From contig CAWKKW010000010.1 of NCBI GenBank assembly GCA_963850345.1, forward strand, positions 1 through 64,000: a stretch of 64,000 nucleotides of DNA. Reading direction: 5' to 3'. Of the stretch, positions 22,271 through 35,428 are shown one piece after another. The notes beneath the pieces are model-generated. The model ran no database searches. It was not told the origin of the DNA and saw only the letters and a program-made list of their open reading frames with translations. Numbering within the stretch: position 1 is the stretch's first letter; every line of letters starts with the position of its first letter. Origin of the DNA: CAWKKW01 sp963850345 (GTDB lineage Bacteria > Acidobacteriota > Terriglobia > Terriglobales > Acidobacteriaceae). Made by a program: the position numbers and the translations under genes.

Positions 22271-22297
22271 TTACGCCGAAAATGTCTCGTCAGTTCC
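22271..22297 (-). promoter_or_regulatory. Candidate ECF-type promoter of the sigma-FecR-ABC operon
   Basis: Minus-strand GGAACT (22297-22292), 16-bp spacer, CGTAA (22275-22271), about 47 nt before the sigma start codon. GGAACT with a CGT-type -10 is the general ECF pattern. Autoregulation is inferred. Confidence 0.45.
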
Positions 22298-22489
22298 GGA
22301 CAGACGGAAGTATGCGCTCTCCCAGAGCGCGAGTGCAGTGAGGATCTGTGACGTTACCGAGTGACACGGCGGAAAGGCGTCGGCAGGCAGGATCGCGGCC
22401 GCCCACGAGCAGACAAAGGCCGAAGACCCGCGACTCAGGCTCCGGCCAATTATCCGATTCACTTACTACTTAGCCCAGGCGACCTCAGT

Positions 22490-24652
22490 CTACTTCGAGC
22501 CAGTCTCATTCCATAGAAAGCTCAGTTCGTCCGCCTGATCCTCGACCAGTTGCGTGAGCGAAACACCCGAGCTATGCCCGCCCTTCAGCGAATAATGCAG
22601 CAGAATCGGCCGCCCGCCTGCGTTCGCCTCCTGCACCTCGGCAGTCATCTTGCGCGCATGCAGCGGGTCCACCCGCGTGTCACTGTCCCCGGTAAAGAAC
22701 ATGATGCTGGGGAAATGAGTTCCCGGCTTCACGTTTTGGTACGGAGAATATTTCGCCAGATACGGCGCCTGATCCGCCACATCCGCCGACCCGTATTCCG
22801 TCGTCCATAACCTGCCGAAGAGAAAGTTCTGATACCGCAGCATGTCCAGCAGCGGGTAACCGCACCAGATTGCGCCGAATAACTCCGGATGCTGCGTAAT
22901 CGCCGCTCCCATCAGCAGGCCGCCGTTCGATCGTCCGCGAATGGCGAAGTGTTCCGGGCTGGTGTAGTGGTTGGCAATAAGATATTCGGCCGCCGCGAAA
23001 AAGTCATCGAAGACGTTCTGCTTCTTCTCAAACATCGCGGCCTTGTGCCACGACTCGCCATACTCCGCGCCGCCCCGCAGGTTTGGCAGCGCAAAGTATC
23101 CGCCCTGCTCCATCCACCACGCATACTCCGGATTCCATGTCGCCGTCATGGCCAGGTTGAATCCGCCGTACCCGGTCATCAACAGCCGAGCGGTGCCGTC
23201 ACGCTTCAACCCCTTCTTGCCCGCAACAAACATGGGCACGCGCGTCCCGTCCTTCGACTTGTAAAAAACCTGCTGCACCTCGTACTGCTCCGGATCGAAC
23301 GGCACCTTGGGCGTGAAGAACGTATCGCTTTTGCCCGTCGACGTGTTGTACCGGTAAATGCTTGGCGGCACGGTGAAGGACTGGAACGTATAGAACCCCT
23401 CCGCGTCGTGCGACTTGCCATAGACAGGCGACCCCGTGCCAATCGCCGGATACTCCAACTTGCCCTGCTGCTTGCCGTCGAGCGAATAGATGGTCGTATC
23501 CGATTTCACATCCGCCAATCGCTCTACAAACAGTCGATCACCCGCGATGCTGAAGCTCTCAATTACGTCCTTGCCTTCTGGAATCACGGTCTCCCACTGG
23601 TCCGGCGCTGCGTTCATCTTGGCCTTCAACACGCGCCCCAGCGGAGCCTTATAGTCCGTCATGACGTAGAAATTGTCATCGATACTGATCGCATTGAACC
23701 GCGACTCGATCCCGTACACCAGCGGCACGATCGGTGCGTCCGGTGTCCGCAGGTCCTTGATCAGAATGTCTTCTCGCTTCGCCGGAACTCCGCGGCTTAT
23801 CGAAAGGATCAGATAATGCCCGTTCTCGGTGACATCGATGCCCACCAAATCCATCTCGCCCAGAGGTTCGCCTCGATACTCTTTCCCGAATAACATCTGG
23901 TCATTCTTCGAATCGCTCCCGAATGCGTGGAAGTACACTGACGTCCCGGCGTGCGTGAACCGCGAGTAGTACAGCCCTTTGCCGTCCGGGCTTAACTGCA
24001 CGCCAAAATAGCGGTCGCTGCTCAACTGATCCTTGTACTCCTGCCGCTTCTCCACGTCGACTACGTGAACCGCCATCTCATCCGCGCCGCCAACGCGAAT
24101 GCCGTAGACCAGGATTGCCCCGTCGCGCGAAACATCTTCGATGGATACCGACGTGTTCTGGTCCGCGCTCAGCTTGGTCGCGTCCACCAGCCGTTCATCC
24201 TGCCCGCTCCAGCCCGTGCGCAGATAGATCGAGGACTGGTTCTCGTCCGCCAGTCTCTTCTCGAAAAAGTAACGGTCGCCGTACTTGATCGGCGCCGTGT
24301 ACTGATCCACCCGCTGCAACTGTGTCAACTGCTCCACAGTCTTCGCCCGCATCGGTATCTGGCTTAGATACTCTTTCGTGTACTTCATCTGCGCATCGAT
24401 CCAGGCCCGCGTCTTCGGACTCTGCGAGTCTTCCAGCCAGCGATACGGATCGGTCACCTTCATCCCGTGCACATCATCCGTGACGGGTTCCTTCGCCGAT
24501 ACCGGCGGTGCGGGCAGATGAACGCCACTTCTTCCGTGAATGACGATTCCGGCCTCCTGTGCGCGCGAAATCGTGGCCATGGCCGTGAGGGCAACGACAG
24601 CGAACGCCGCGAGCTTCGTATGTGTCTGAATGTGCTGAAAAATTGCAGTCAA
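22490..24652 (-). CDS. Secreted prolyl oligopeptidase (S9A)
   Basis: About 720 aa. It cleaves proline-containing peptides after Pro, probably in the periplasm. A signal peptide lies at about residues 12-32 (KLAAFAVVALTAMATISRAQ). A seven-bladed propeller region precedes the C-terminal alpha/beta-hydrolase domain: nucleophile Ser in RGRSNGGLL, Asp in TGDSDTRVDP and His in KGGHSSG. The motif DPYRWLED near the N-terminus of the mature protein is typical of S9A. The start is taken as TTG 24652, with AGGAGA about 6 nt upstream; the longer frame from 24760 adds 36 uncharged-poor residues ahead of the signal peptide and is less likely. Confidence 0.9.
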   Translation of the reverse strand: MTAIFQHIQTHTKLAAFAVVALTAMATISRAQEAGIVIHGRSGVHLPAPPVSAKEPVTDDVHGMKVTDPYRWLEDSQSPKTRAWIDAQMKYTKEYLSQIPMRAKTVEQLTQLQRVDQYTAPIKYGDRYFFEKRLADENQSSIYLRTGWSGQDERLVDATKLSADQNTSVSIEDVSRDGAILVYGIRVGGADEMAVHVVDVEKRQEYKDQLSSDRYFGVQLSPDGKGLYYSRFTHAGTSVYFHAFGSDSKNDQMLFGKEYRGEPLGEMDLVGIDVTENGHYLILSISRGVPAKREDILIKDLRTPDAPIVPLVYGIESRFNAISIDDNFYVMTDYKAPLGRVLKAKMNAAPDQWETVIPEGKDVIESFSIAGDRLFVERLADVKSDTTIYSLDGKQQGKLEYPAIGTGSPVYGKSHDAEGFYTFQSFTVPPSIYRYNTSTGKSDTFFTPKVPFDPEQYEVQQVFYKSKDGTRVPMFVAGKKGLKRDGTARLLMTGYGGFNLAMTATWNPEYAWWMEQGGYFALPNLRGGAEYGESWHKAAMFEKKQNVFDDFFAAAEYLIANHYTSPEHFAIRGRSNGGLLMGAAITQHPELFGAIWCGYPLLDMLRYQNFLFGRLWTTEYGSADVADQAPYLAKYSPYQNVKPGTHFPSIMFFTGDSDTRVDPLHARKMTAEVQEANAGGRPILLHYSLKGGHSSGVSLTQLVEDQADELSFLWNETGSK

Positions 24653-24732
24653 GGGGTCTCTCCTCAAGGAAACAGCCGACCGCTCTATCTTACTCAGAAC
24701 CGGCAATCCCCCAAGTGGCCCTGATTCCAGGC

Positions 24733-24778
24733 TCAAACAAAAAAGCATCGGCCGGGACACTTTCTCCCGGCCGATGCT
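24733..24778 (-). terminator. Intrinsic terminator of the phosphoesterase gene
   Basis: Perfect 14-bp stem AGCATCGGCCGGGA/TCCCGGCCGATGCT (24744-24778), followed on the minus strand by TTTTTTGTTTG. It lies 32 bp after the phosphoesterase stop codon. Confidence 0.88.
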
Positions 24779-24809
24779 CTTCCTGCTTTACTGCGGGTGG
24801 AACTGCGGT

Positions 24810-26828
24810 TTAGTCGTCGTCGCGATCGTGCCCAAAGTTGAACAGACCCATCAGGTCGCCGATCGCTGGTCCATTCACCGGCACATAGGGGTTGTAGTTC
24901 GCGGTCTTTGGGTTGGGCAGGTTGTCGCGGCTACGGTCTGTCAGCGGCTTCAGCCCCCAGTTCTTCTCGATGAACTTCACGATCGAGGCATGATCCGTGT
25001 ACTCGTGCGAGATATGCCCCGGCTTGGTGAAGCGCGATACCGCGATCATCGGTGTGCGCGTGCCGTCGCCGAAGAAGTCCACCGGCTGCACGTAACCCGA
25101 GTCGTAGTAGCCGCCGCCCTCGTCAAAGGTCACCAGAATCGCCGTGTCCTTCCACAACTTCGGATTGCTCTTTACCCCATCCACAATCTTCTTCACGAAA
25201 CCCTCGTACAGGTCCAGCTTTGAAGATGCAGGATGCCCGTCGACCAGTCCGCTCGGCTTCACAAACGACACCGCCGGCAGCGTTCCCTTCTCAATATCCG
25301 AGTAAAGATCGAGAGTGTCCTGCAGGTGAGCCTTGCGAATTGCGGGGTTCGTCATGATGCGCGTCGAGTATTGAAACGGGTTGCAGATGTTGCAGTACAC
25401 GTCTGTCGGTAGCTGTCCATATGGATCGTTGAGATAGATGTTCCACTGGTCGCCGTAGTACTTCCACGAGATATTCTTCTCCAGCAGCGCATCGCCGATG
25501 GTCCGCAGGTTCGACGGCGGAATGGTGAAGACGGTGCTCTTTCCGCTGTTGTCCGTGTAGGCGTTGGCGCCGTTGCCGAAGTAGCCCGGGTTGTAATTGT
25601 TCAACAGGTAGTAGTGATTGGGGGCGCAATTGCCCTTCACGTGCATCGCGTCGAGATACTCGTAGACTTCGTCCACGCCGGGCGCATTTCTGTCAGAACA
25701 ATTGCTGTAAGTGCCGCCGCCAAACGAAGGCGTCCCATACGACCCGCCGCCGTAGCCATCTTCCGTATACCAGTTGTTGGTTCCCGGAGCAGGATTCGGA
25801 TTCTCAACCTCATCCACGATGCCCGCGTTCGCGGTACCCGCAGCCACTAGTTGATCGTGGGGTGGAACCGCCGGATGACCCTTGCCGTCGCTGAACCAGA
25901 TCGCGTCCGCCGCGCCAATCATCACGTGATTTGCGCCGGTGCCGCCCTGCACGCCCTGATGATAGTTGTCGCTCATCGCGTATGTATCCGCCAGCTCCTT
26001 CAAGTACGGCGCATCTCCTTGCAGCACGTTGTAGAAGCCCATCGCCGTGGAGCCTTCGCCCGTCGTCTGGTCGGTAAACGGAACCTTCCGCGCCTTGCCA
26101 TTCGATCCGGCTCCCGCCGTCACTTCCACCCATGGAAACAGGTCAGCCTTGCAGCCGCTGCGGTTCTCGTGCGAGATATAATTCGCCCTGCAGTCTAATT
26201 GCTGGAACATCTGGTAGAAGCGATGCACCGGGCTGGCCACATACGCGTCATAAGCCACTCCCGGCGTCAGTTGAAACGGCCCCGGAGGCAGCGAGTTCAC
26301 ATTCGGAATGCGCGTGTCCGGCGTCTTCGCCGTCAGCCCGGTTCCGCCCGTCGTCAGATACGAATAGTATGTGTCGTCCGGCAGGCCGTTCTCGACCGCC
26401 TTCGCGGTCGCCAGGTCAGGAATGTACGGCACCTTTGGCCCGCCCACCAGCGGCGCCGGCAACACCGGGTACAGCGACTTCACCCGCGGGCTCGCTTCGT
26501 ACTCCACCGTACTGAGCGCCGAATCCTGGTGCGCAAACGAGAAGTTCGGGCCAGGCGTTCCGTCCTCGTTCACAATCTTCTTCGACAGCAGGTTGTCCAC
26601 CGTCTCGCCCTGCTTCGGCTTGTAGGTGGCGAAGACGTGATCAAAGGTTCGGTTCTCTCCGATGATGACGATGACGTGTTTGATCGGCGTACGCGTGTCG
26701 GAACTGGCGTCGGAGTCTTGCGCGTAAGCGGCCTGGGGTACGCCCGCAAACACTTGAAGCGCGGCCAACAACATCACCGCACCACACTGCACATTCCCAC
26801 CATGGGGAGTGGTTCTTGCCTGTTTCAT
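24810..26828 (-). CDS. Secreted phosphoesterase family protein (phospholipase C / acid phosphatase type)
   Basis: About 672 aa from ATG 26828 (GGAGGA 7-8 nt upstream; an in-frame ATG at 26858 is rejected). A signal peptide covers about residues 1-37, ending around AAYAQ. The hallmark of the phosphoesterase family (phospholipase C and AcpA-like phosphatases) is HVIVIIGENRTFDHVFATY near residue 50; further metal/catalytic segments are NYISHENRSG, GVQGGTGANHVM and ILVTFDEGGGYYD. The enzyme would release phosphate from phospholipids or phosphoesters outside the cytoplasm. It ends in an acidic tail HDRDDD. A strong terminator follows, so it is monocistronic. Confidence 0.88.
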   Translation of the reverse strand: MKQARTTPHGGNVQCGAVMLLAALQVFAGVPQAAYAQDSDASSDTRTPIKHVIVIIGENRTFDHVFATYKPKQGETVDNLLSKKIVNEDGTPGPNFSFAHQDSALSTVEYEASPRVKSLYPVLPAPLVGGPKVPYIPDLATAKAVENGLPDDTYYSYLTTGGTGLTAKTPDTRIPNVNSLPPGPFQLTPGVAYDAYVASPVHRFYQMFQQLDCRANYISHENRSGCKADLFPWVEVTAGAGSNGKARKVPFTDQTTGEGSTAMGFYNVLQGDAPYLKELADTYAMSDNYHQGVQGGTGANHVMIGAADAIWFSDGKGHPAVPPHDQLVAAGTANAGIVDEVENPNPAPGTNNWYTEDGYGGGSYGTPSFGGGTYSNCSDRNAPGVDEVYEYLDAMHVKGNCAPNHYYLLNNYNPGYFGNGANAYTDNSGKSTVFTIPPSNLRTIGDALLEKNISWKYYGDQWNIYLNDPYGQLPTDVYCNICNPFQYSTRIMTNPAIRKAHLQDTLDLYSDIEKGTLPAVSFVKPSGLVDGHPASSKLDLYEGFVKKIVDGVKSNPKLWKDTAILVTFDEGGGYYDSGYVQPVDFFGDGTRTPMIAVSRFTKPGHISHEYTDHASIVKFIEKNWGLKPLTDRSRDNLPNPKTANYNPYVPVNGPAIGDLMGLFNFGHDRDDD

Positions 26829-27030
26829 CGGATGGTCCTCCGGAGCAATCAGGAACATGGAAAGCCGGCTGAGGGGCTACATTGCCGGCTTGCCCACAGT
26901 AGAAGTGCCCGATACTCCAGAGCTTGAACAGACGAAGAATTGGCGATGAATCTTTAGTCACAGCACCAAACGCGCACCGTTACGAATTTTCACCGAATGC
27001 GGGACGACCAGTCGCAGTGGTCGATGCTAG

Positions 27031-27060
27031 CCGTCAAGTGCTTCTCCGCTGTCATACAAT
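27031..27060 (+). promoter_or_regulatory. Candidate promoter of a leaderless trmJ-like transcript
   Basis: CCGTCA (27031-27036), 18-bp spacer, TACAAT (27055-27060), then 6 nt to the GTG start at 27067. The -10 is good, the -35 weak. No Shine-Dalgarno sequence is present. Confidence 0.4.
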
Positions 27061-27066
27061 CCAGCA

Positions 27067-27819
27067 GTGGCGCCCTCCGCTGAACTGGATCAGTTTCGCA
27101 TCGTGCTCGTCTCCCCGCGCAATCCCCTCAACATCGGCGCGGTCGCGCGCTGCATGAGCAACTTCGGCTTTCTTCACCTGCGCGTGGTCAACCCCTACGA
27201 GGTCGCCTTCCGTGAGGCAAGATCCGCTGTCGGTGCCGGTCGCGTCTTACAATCCGCACAGGAATTTACAAACGTCGCTGACGCTGTTGCAGATTGCACC
27301 CTGGTCGTCGGCACCACCGCGGTGGGAGAACGCGAACTGCATCATCCGGTCGAATCCCTTGAGCCTGCCGCCAGTCGCATGCGCGAGGTGCCCGGCCCCG
27401 TCGCCCTGCTCTTCGGCTCGGAGAAGCGCGGCCTCTCCAATCAGGACCTCAGCTACTGCCACTGGATTCTTCGCATCCCGACCCGTACCGAACATCGGTC
27501 CATGAACCTGGGCCAGGCCGCAGCTGTTTGCCTGTATGAACTCGCCCGCGCCTCAGCCCGCGCCCGCGCCGACCTGCTGTCGACGCCCCCTACAGACTCA
27601 CCCGCCAACGCCGCCGATTTGCAGCGCCTCTCAGAAGTCCTGCTGCAAGCCCTTCTCCTGAGCGGCTACGCCACTCCGGAACAAGTGCCCACCACCGACG
27701 AGAAACTCCGCCGCATGATTCGCCGGCTGCAGCTCAACGCAGCCGATGCCGAAGTACTCCTCGGCATGCTGCGCAAGATCCTCTGGCAACTGGAACACCC
27801 CGATTCGCCGTCGCGCTGA
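27067..27819 (+). CDS. trmJ: tRNA 2'-O-methyltransferase, TrmJ-like (SPOUT family)
   Basis: 250 aa. SPOUT (TrmH/TrmJ) methyltransferase that methylates the ribose of C/U32 in tRNA using S-adenosylmethionine. Motif 1 is VSPRNPLNIGAVARCMSNFG (residues 15-34); motif 2 LLFGSEKRGLSNQDL; motif 3, forming the knot and SAM pocket, IPTRTEHRSMNLGQAAAVCLYEL. A helical C-terminal extension (residues 165-245) with the RRMIRRLQL region is typical of TrmJ rather than TrmL. Start GTG 27067, with a TACAAT box 6 nt upstream and no ribosome site, suggests leaderless translation. Confidence 0.85.
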   Translation: MAPSAELDQFRIVLVSPRNPLNIGAVARCMSNFGFLHLRVVNPYEVAFREARSAVGAGRVLQSAQEFTNVADAVADCTLVVGTTAVGERELHHPVESLEPAASRMREVPGPVALLFGSEKRGLSNQDLSYCHWILRIPTRTEHRSMNLGQAAAVCLYELARASARARADLLSTPPTDSPANAADLQRLSEVLLQALLLSGYATPEQVPTTDEKLRRMIRRLQLNAADAEVLLGMLRKILWQLEHPDSPSR

Positions 27820-27827
27820 AATCCGCG

Positions 27828-27872
27828 CCTCTGCGACCAACTCCTCTGCGACCAACTCCTCTGCGACCAACC
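27828..27872. repeat. Three tandem 15-bp repeats
   Basis: CCTCTGCGACCAACT occurs at 27828-27842 and 27843-27857, then with a last-base change at 27858-27872. It lies between the trmJ stop and the 3' end of the M20 peptidase gene, outside both. No stem structure or T-run; probably replication slippage. Confidence 0.8.
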
Positions 27873-27897
27873 CACGACCCGCAGACCGCAGCCTTAC

Positions 27898-29343
27898 CTA
27901 CTTTGTCGCCGTGAGCGTCTTCAAATACCGGTAGTAAAAATCCACGCCCTGGTAAAACGACTCGACCCTCACCCGCTCGTCCTTCCCGTGTGCGCGCACA
28001 TCATTGGTGTCGATCGCCACCCCGGAGATCCCATACGTCGGCATCCCCGCGGCATTCGTCATCACGCCGTCCGACGCGCCCGCAGCCATCGTTGGAATCA
28101 CCGGTGTTCCGGGCCAGAACTCGCCGCTCACCTTGTCCAGCGTCGTCATCACATCCTGCCGCAAAGGCGCGGGCGGCAGCGCCTCCGCATCCGGCGCTCG
28201 GTCCATCACCTCACCGGCGTTGTCCACGTAACGAACCGTGATCTTTGGATCCTCGAGCAATCGAATCAGGTCCTGCCGCACCTGCTCCCGCGAATGCCCC
28301 GGCAGTATCCTGCAATTCACGTTGGCCTGCGCGAGTTGGGGCAGCGCATTGTTCGCGTGCCCGGCTGAGAGCCGTGTCGCCACACACGTCGTTCGCAGTA
28401 GGGAATTGCGCGTCGGAATCTGCGACAGCCGCGCAATCGCCTGCTGGTCTGGCGGCGTGCGCAAAATCGCCTTCATGTCGCTCGCCTCCTGTCCCGACTC
28501 GATCCGGCTCATGCGCTCGAAATACGCGCGCGTCACCGGGTTCAGCTCAAACGGAAACGCATGATGCTGCAGCTTCGTCAGCCCGTCCGCCAGGTGATAG
28601 ATCGCGTTGTCGGGAACCGGCAGAGAACTGTGGCCACCCGGATTCGTAACCGTGAGCTGATAATCCCCATAAAGCTTCTCGCTCGCGTCCATGTCCACGC
28701 TCAGCGGCTTGCCGTTTTCCGTATCCACGCCGCCGCCATCGTGATTGAGCACGTACTCGGCATCGACCAACTCGTGGTGGTTTTTCAAAAGCCAGTCCAC
28801 GCCATTGGAACTGCCGCCCTCCTCATCCGCGGTCAGCGCGAGTAGGATGTCCCGGTCCGGCTTGTACCCTTCCTTCTTCATGCGGATCAGCGTGGTCATC
28901 ATGATCGCGTCGCCGTCTTTCATGTCCTGCGTTCCGCGCCCGTAGTAGTACCCGTCCTTCTCCACGAACTGGAAGGGATCGGTGGTCCAGTCCGAACGCC
29001 TCGCCTCCACCACATCCAGGTGGCCAATGAGCAGCAACGGCTTGTGCGCGCCCGTGCCGTGCAGTCGCGCCACCATATTCCCCTTGCGGTCGTTCGGCCC
29101 CATCACCACCACGTCGCTCGCATCGAAACCCGCATCGCGCAGTCGCTTCGCCATGGCCTCCGCTGCAACTGTAGTGCTGCCGACGGAGTCAGTCGTGTTG
29201 ATCTCAATCAGTTGCTGGAAAATGTCATGCGAAAGCTGCCGCGTCTCTGCATCCACCTGCGCGTGCGCCGTGGCGCCACCGGCGGCCATCGAGACAAACA
29301 AAACGCAACCGAAGAAGATCGTGGGGCGAGTGAATCCAAACAT
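27898..29343 (-). CDS. Secreted M20 family metallopeptidase
   Basis: 481 aa with an N-terminal signal peptide (cleavage near AHAQ, residue 29). Metal-ligand motifs of the M20/M25/M40 family are present in order: LIGHLDVV, GRGTQDMKDGD (bridging Asp), LTADEEGG (catalytic and ligand Glu), LNHDGGGV, and a C-terminal His in VRAHGKDERV. A dimerisation domain is inserted at about 215-335 (NPGGHSSLPVPDNA). It probably acts as a zinc carboxypeptidase or dipeptidase in the periplasm. Its neighbour on the other side of a 187-bp gap is divergent. Confidence 0.9.
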   Translation of the reverse strand: MFGFTRPTIFFGCVLFVSMAAGGATAHAQVDAETRQLSHDIFQQLIEINTTDSVGSTTVAAEAMAKRLRDAGFDASDVVVMGPNDRKGNMVARLHGTGAHKPLLLIGHLDVVEARRSDWTTDPFQFVEKDGYYYGRGTQDMKDGDAIMMTTLIRMKKEGYKPDRDILLALTADEEGGSSNGVDWLLKNHHELVDAEYVLNHDGGGVDTENGKPLSVDMDASEKLYGDYQLTVTNPGGHSSLPVPDNAIYHLADGLTKLQHHAFPFELNPVTRAYFERMSRIESGQEASDMKAILRTPPDQQAIARLSQIPTRNSLLRTTCVATRLSAGHANNALPQLAQANVNCRILPGHSREQVRQDLIRLLEDPKITVRYVDNAGEVMDRAPDAEALPPAPLRQDVMTTLDKVSGEFWPGTPVIPTMAAGASDGVMTNAAGMPTYGISGVAIDTNDVRAHGKDERVRVESFYQGVDFYYRYLKTLTATK

Positions 29344-29529
29344 AAAGCAATCTCCTGAACTCAGTAGTCCGAGACTAACAAAAACAAGTCCGAACCTTCC
29401 GCAGGCCCTGGCCTACGCCACGCCTCAGCCGCACCCTGACGGCCTTGAGGCAAATCTGAGAAAATAAAAGTGGCACCCTGCCTCGATCCTGATCGGCCAG
29501 GAGGCGGGATCGCCCGACGGAGGTAAACC

Positions 29530-30495
29530 ATGGAGCGACGCGACTTCCTTAAAACTGGCGCACTGGCCAGCGGCGCATTGGCCGCCCACCGGACTCAGTC
29601 CGCCCAGGCTGAAACCGCAACTCACGGCGTCGTTCCGCGGCGAACTCTGGGCAAGACCGGCGTTCAGCTATCGATCATCGGCATGGGCGGCATCGTCGTC
29701 ATGAACAGCGATCCCAGCGCCGCCAAAAACGTCGTTGCCGAGGCCGTCGATCGCGGCGTCAACTACTTCGATGTGGCTCCCAGCTACGGCAACGCCCAGG
29801 AACGCCTTGGCCCCGCCCTCCAGCCCTATCGCGACAAAACCTTCCTCGCCTGCAAGACCGATGGCCGCATGAAAGAGGATTCTCGCAAGGATCTCGAAGA
29901 GTCCCTGCGACTGCTCAAGACCGATCACGTCGATCTGTACCAGTTCCACGCACTTACTAAGATGACCGACCTCGACCGCGTCCTTGGCCCCGGCGGCGCG
30001 ATGGAGACTTTTGAGGCTGCGCGCAAAGAGGGCAAGATCAAATACATCGGCTTCTCCGCGCATTCGGTCGAGACGGCCCTCGCCGCCATGGACCGCTACC
30101 CCTTTGACACAGTGCTCTTCCCCATCAACTGGGTGCTGTTTTCTCAAGCCAACTTCGGACCACAAGTCATCGAACGTGCGCAGCAGAAGGGCATCGGCTG
30201 TCTCGCCCTCAAGTCCATGGCCAAGACCACCTGGGCCGAGTCAGAGAAGAAAAATCATCCAGAACCAAAATGCTGGTACCAGCCCGCGAACTTCCCCGAA
30301 GAGGCCTCACTCGGCCTGCGCTGGACCCTGGGCCACTCCATCACCGCCGCTCTTCCTCCAGGCGAGGAACGATACTTCCGCCTGGCGATGGAGGTTGCCG
30401 GGAAATACGCGCCGCTCGATCGCGCCGAAGAGCTCTCGCTGCTCAAGCGAGCGCCGGGCAATACGCCCATCTTCCGGTTGGGTAACTCTGTGTAA
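29530..30495 (+). CDS. Tat-exported aldo/keto reductase
   Basis: 321 aa. The N-terminus MERRDFLKTGALASGALAA is a Tat signal (RRDFLK), so the folded NADP-enzyme is exported. The AKR barrel starts at RRTLGKTGVQLSIIGMGG; catalytic residues are Asp in NYFDVAPSYG with the Tyr, Lys in LACKTDGR and His in LYQFHAL. The start ATG 29530 has GGAGG 8 nt upstream. The substrate is unknown. Export of an AKR is not universal but recurs in Terriglobia-like genomes, as far as I recall. Confidence 0.9.
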   Translation: MERRDFLKTGALASGALAAHRTQSAQAETATHGVVPRRTLGKTGVQLSIIGMGGIVVMNSDPSAAKNVVAEAVDRGVNYFDVAPSYGNAQERLGPALQPYRDKTFLACKTDGRMKEDSRKDLEESLRLLKTDHVDLYQFHALTKMTDLDRVLGPGGAMETFEAARKEGKIKYIGFSAHSVETALAAMDRYPFDTVLFPINWVLFSQANFGPQVIERAQQKGIGCLALKSMAKTTWAESEKKNHPEPKCWYQPANFPEEASLGLRWTLGHSITAALPPGEERYFRLAMEVAGKYAPLDRAEELSLLKRAPGNTPIFRLGNSV

Positions 30496-30835
30496 CCGGC
30501 GACCTGCGCACGGCTGAATCGCGACTCAGTTTGCGCTGTACCAGACGTTGCGCATCTGCCCGGCCGTGCTCAGGCGCACATGGAACCGACGCCAGGTCGC
30601 ACCTCGATCTCAGGCGTGGCCGCGCGCGGAGCCACCGCGCCATCCGGCCGCCATTTAGTTCCCCAGCGCTGGCTCTTTTTTCGTTATATTAATAGTCTCA
30701 CCATCGTCAGCACCGACAAGCGAAATGATTCATTCAACTGGCGTGGCTCTTCCCACCGCATACCTGCCGTGTAGAGCCTGAGGCAAGATCACCCCCTCCC
30801 GGGGTACTCCAAGCAAAGCAGCACACAAGGAAGTG
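30496..30835. other. Intergenic region upstream of gltB
   Basis: About 340 bp. An AT-rich patch TTATATTAATAG at 30674-30685 could hold a -10 element for gltB, but no clear -35 is at the right distance. A palindrome CCAGCGCTGG at 30663-30672 is followed by CTCTTTTTT and could terminate the aldo/keto reductase transcript weakly. Confidence 0.35.
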
Positions 30836-35420
<4,585 letters not shown>

Positions 35421-35428
<8 letters not shown>

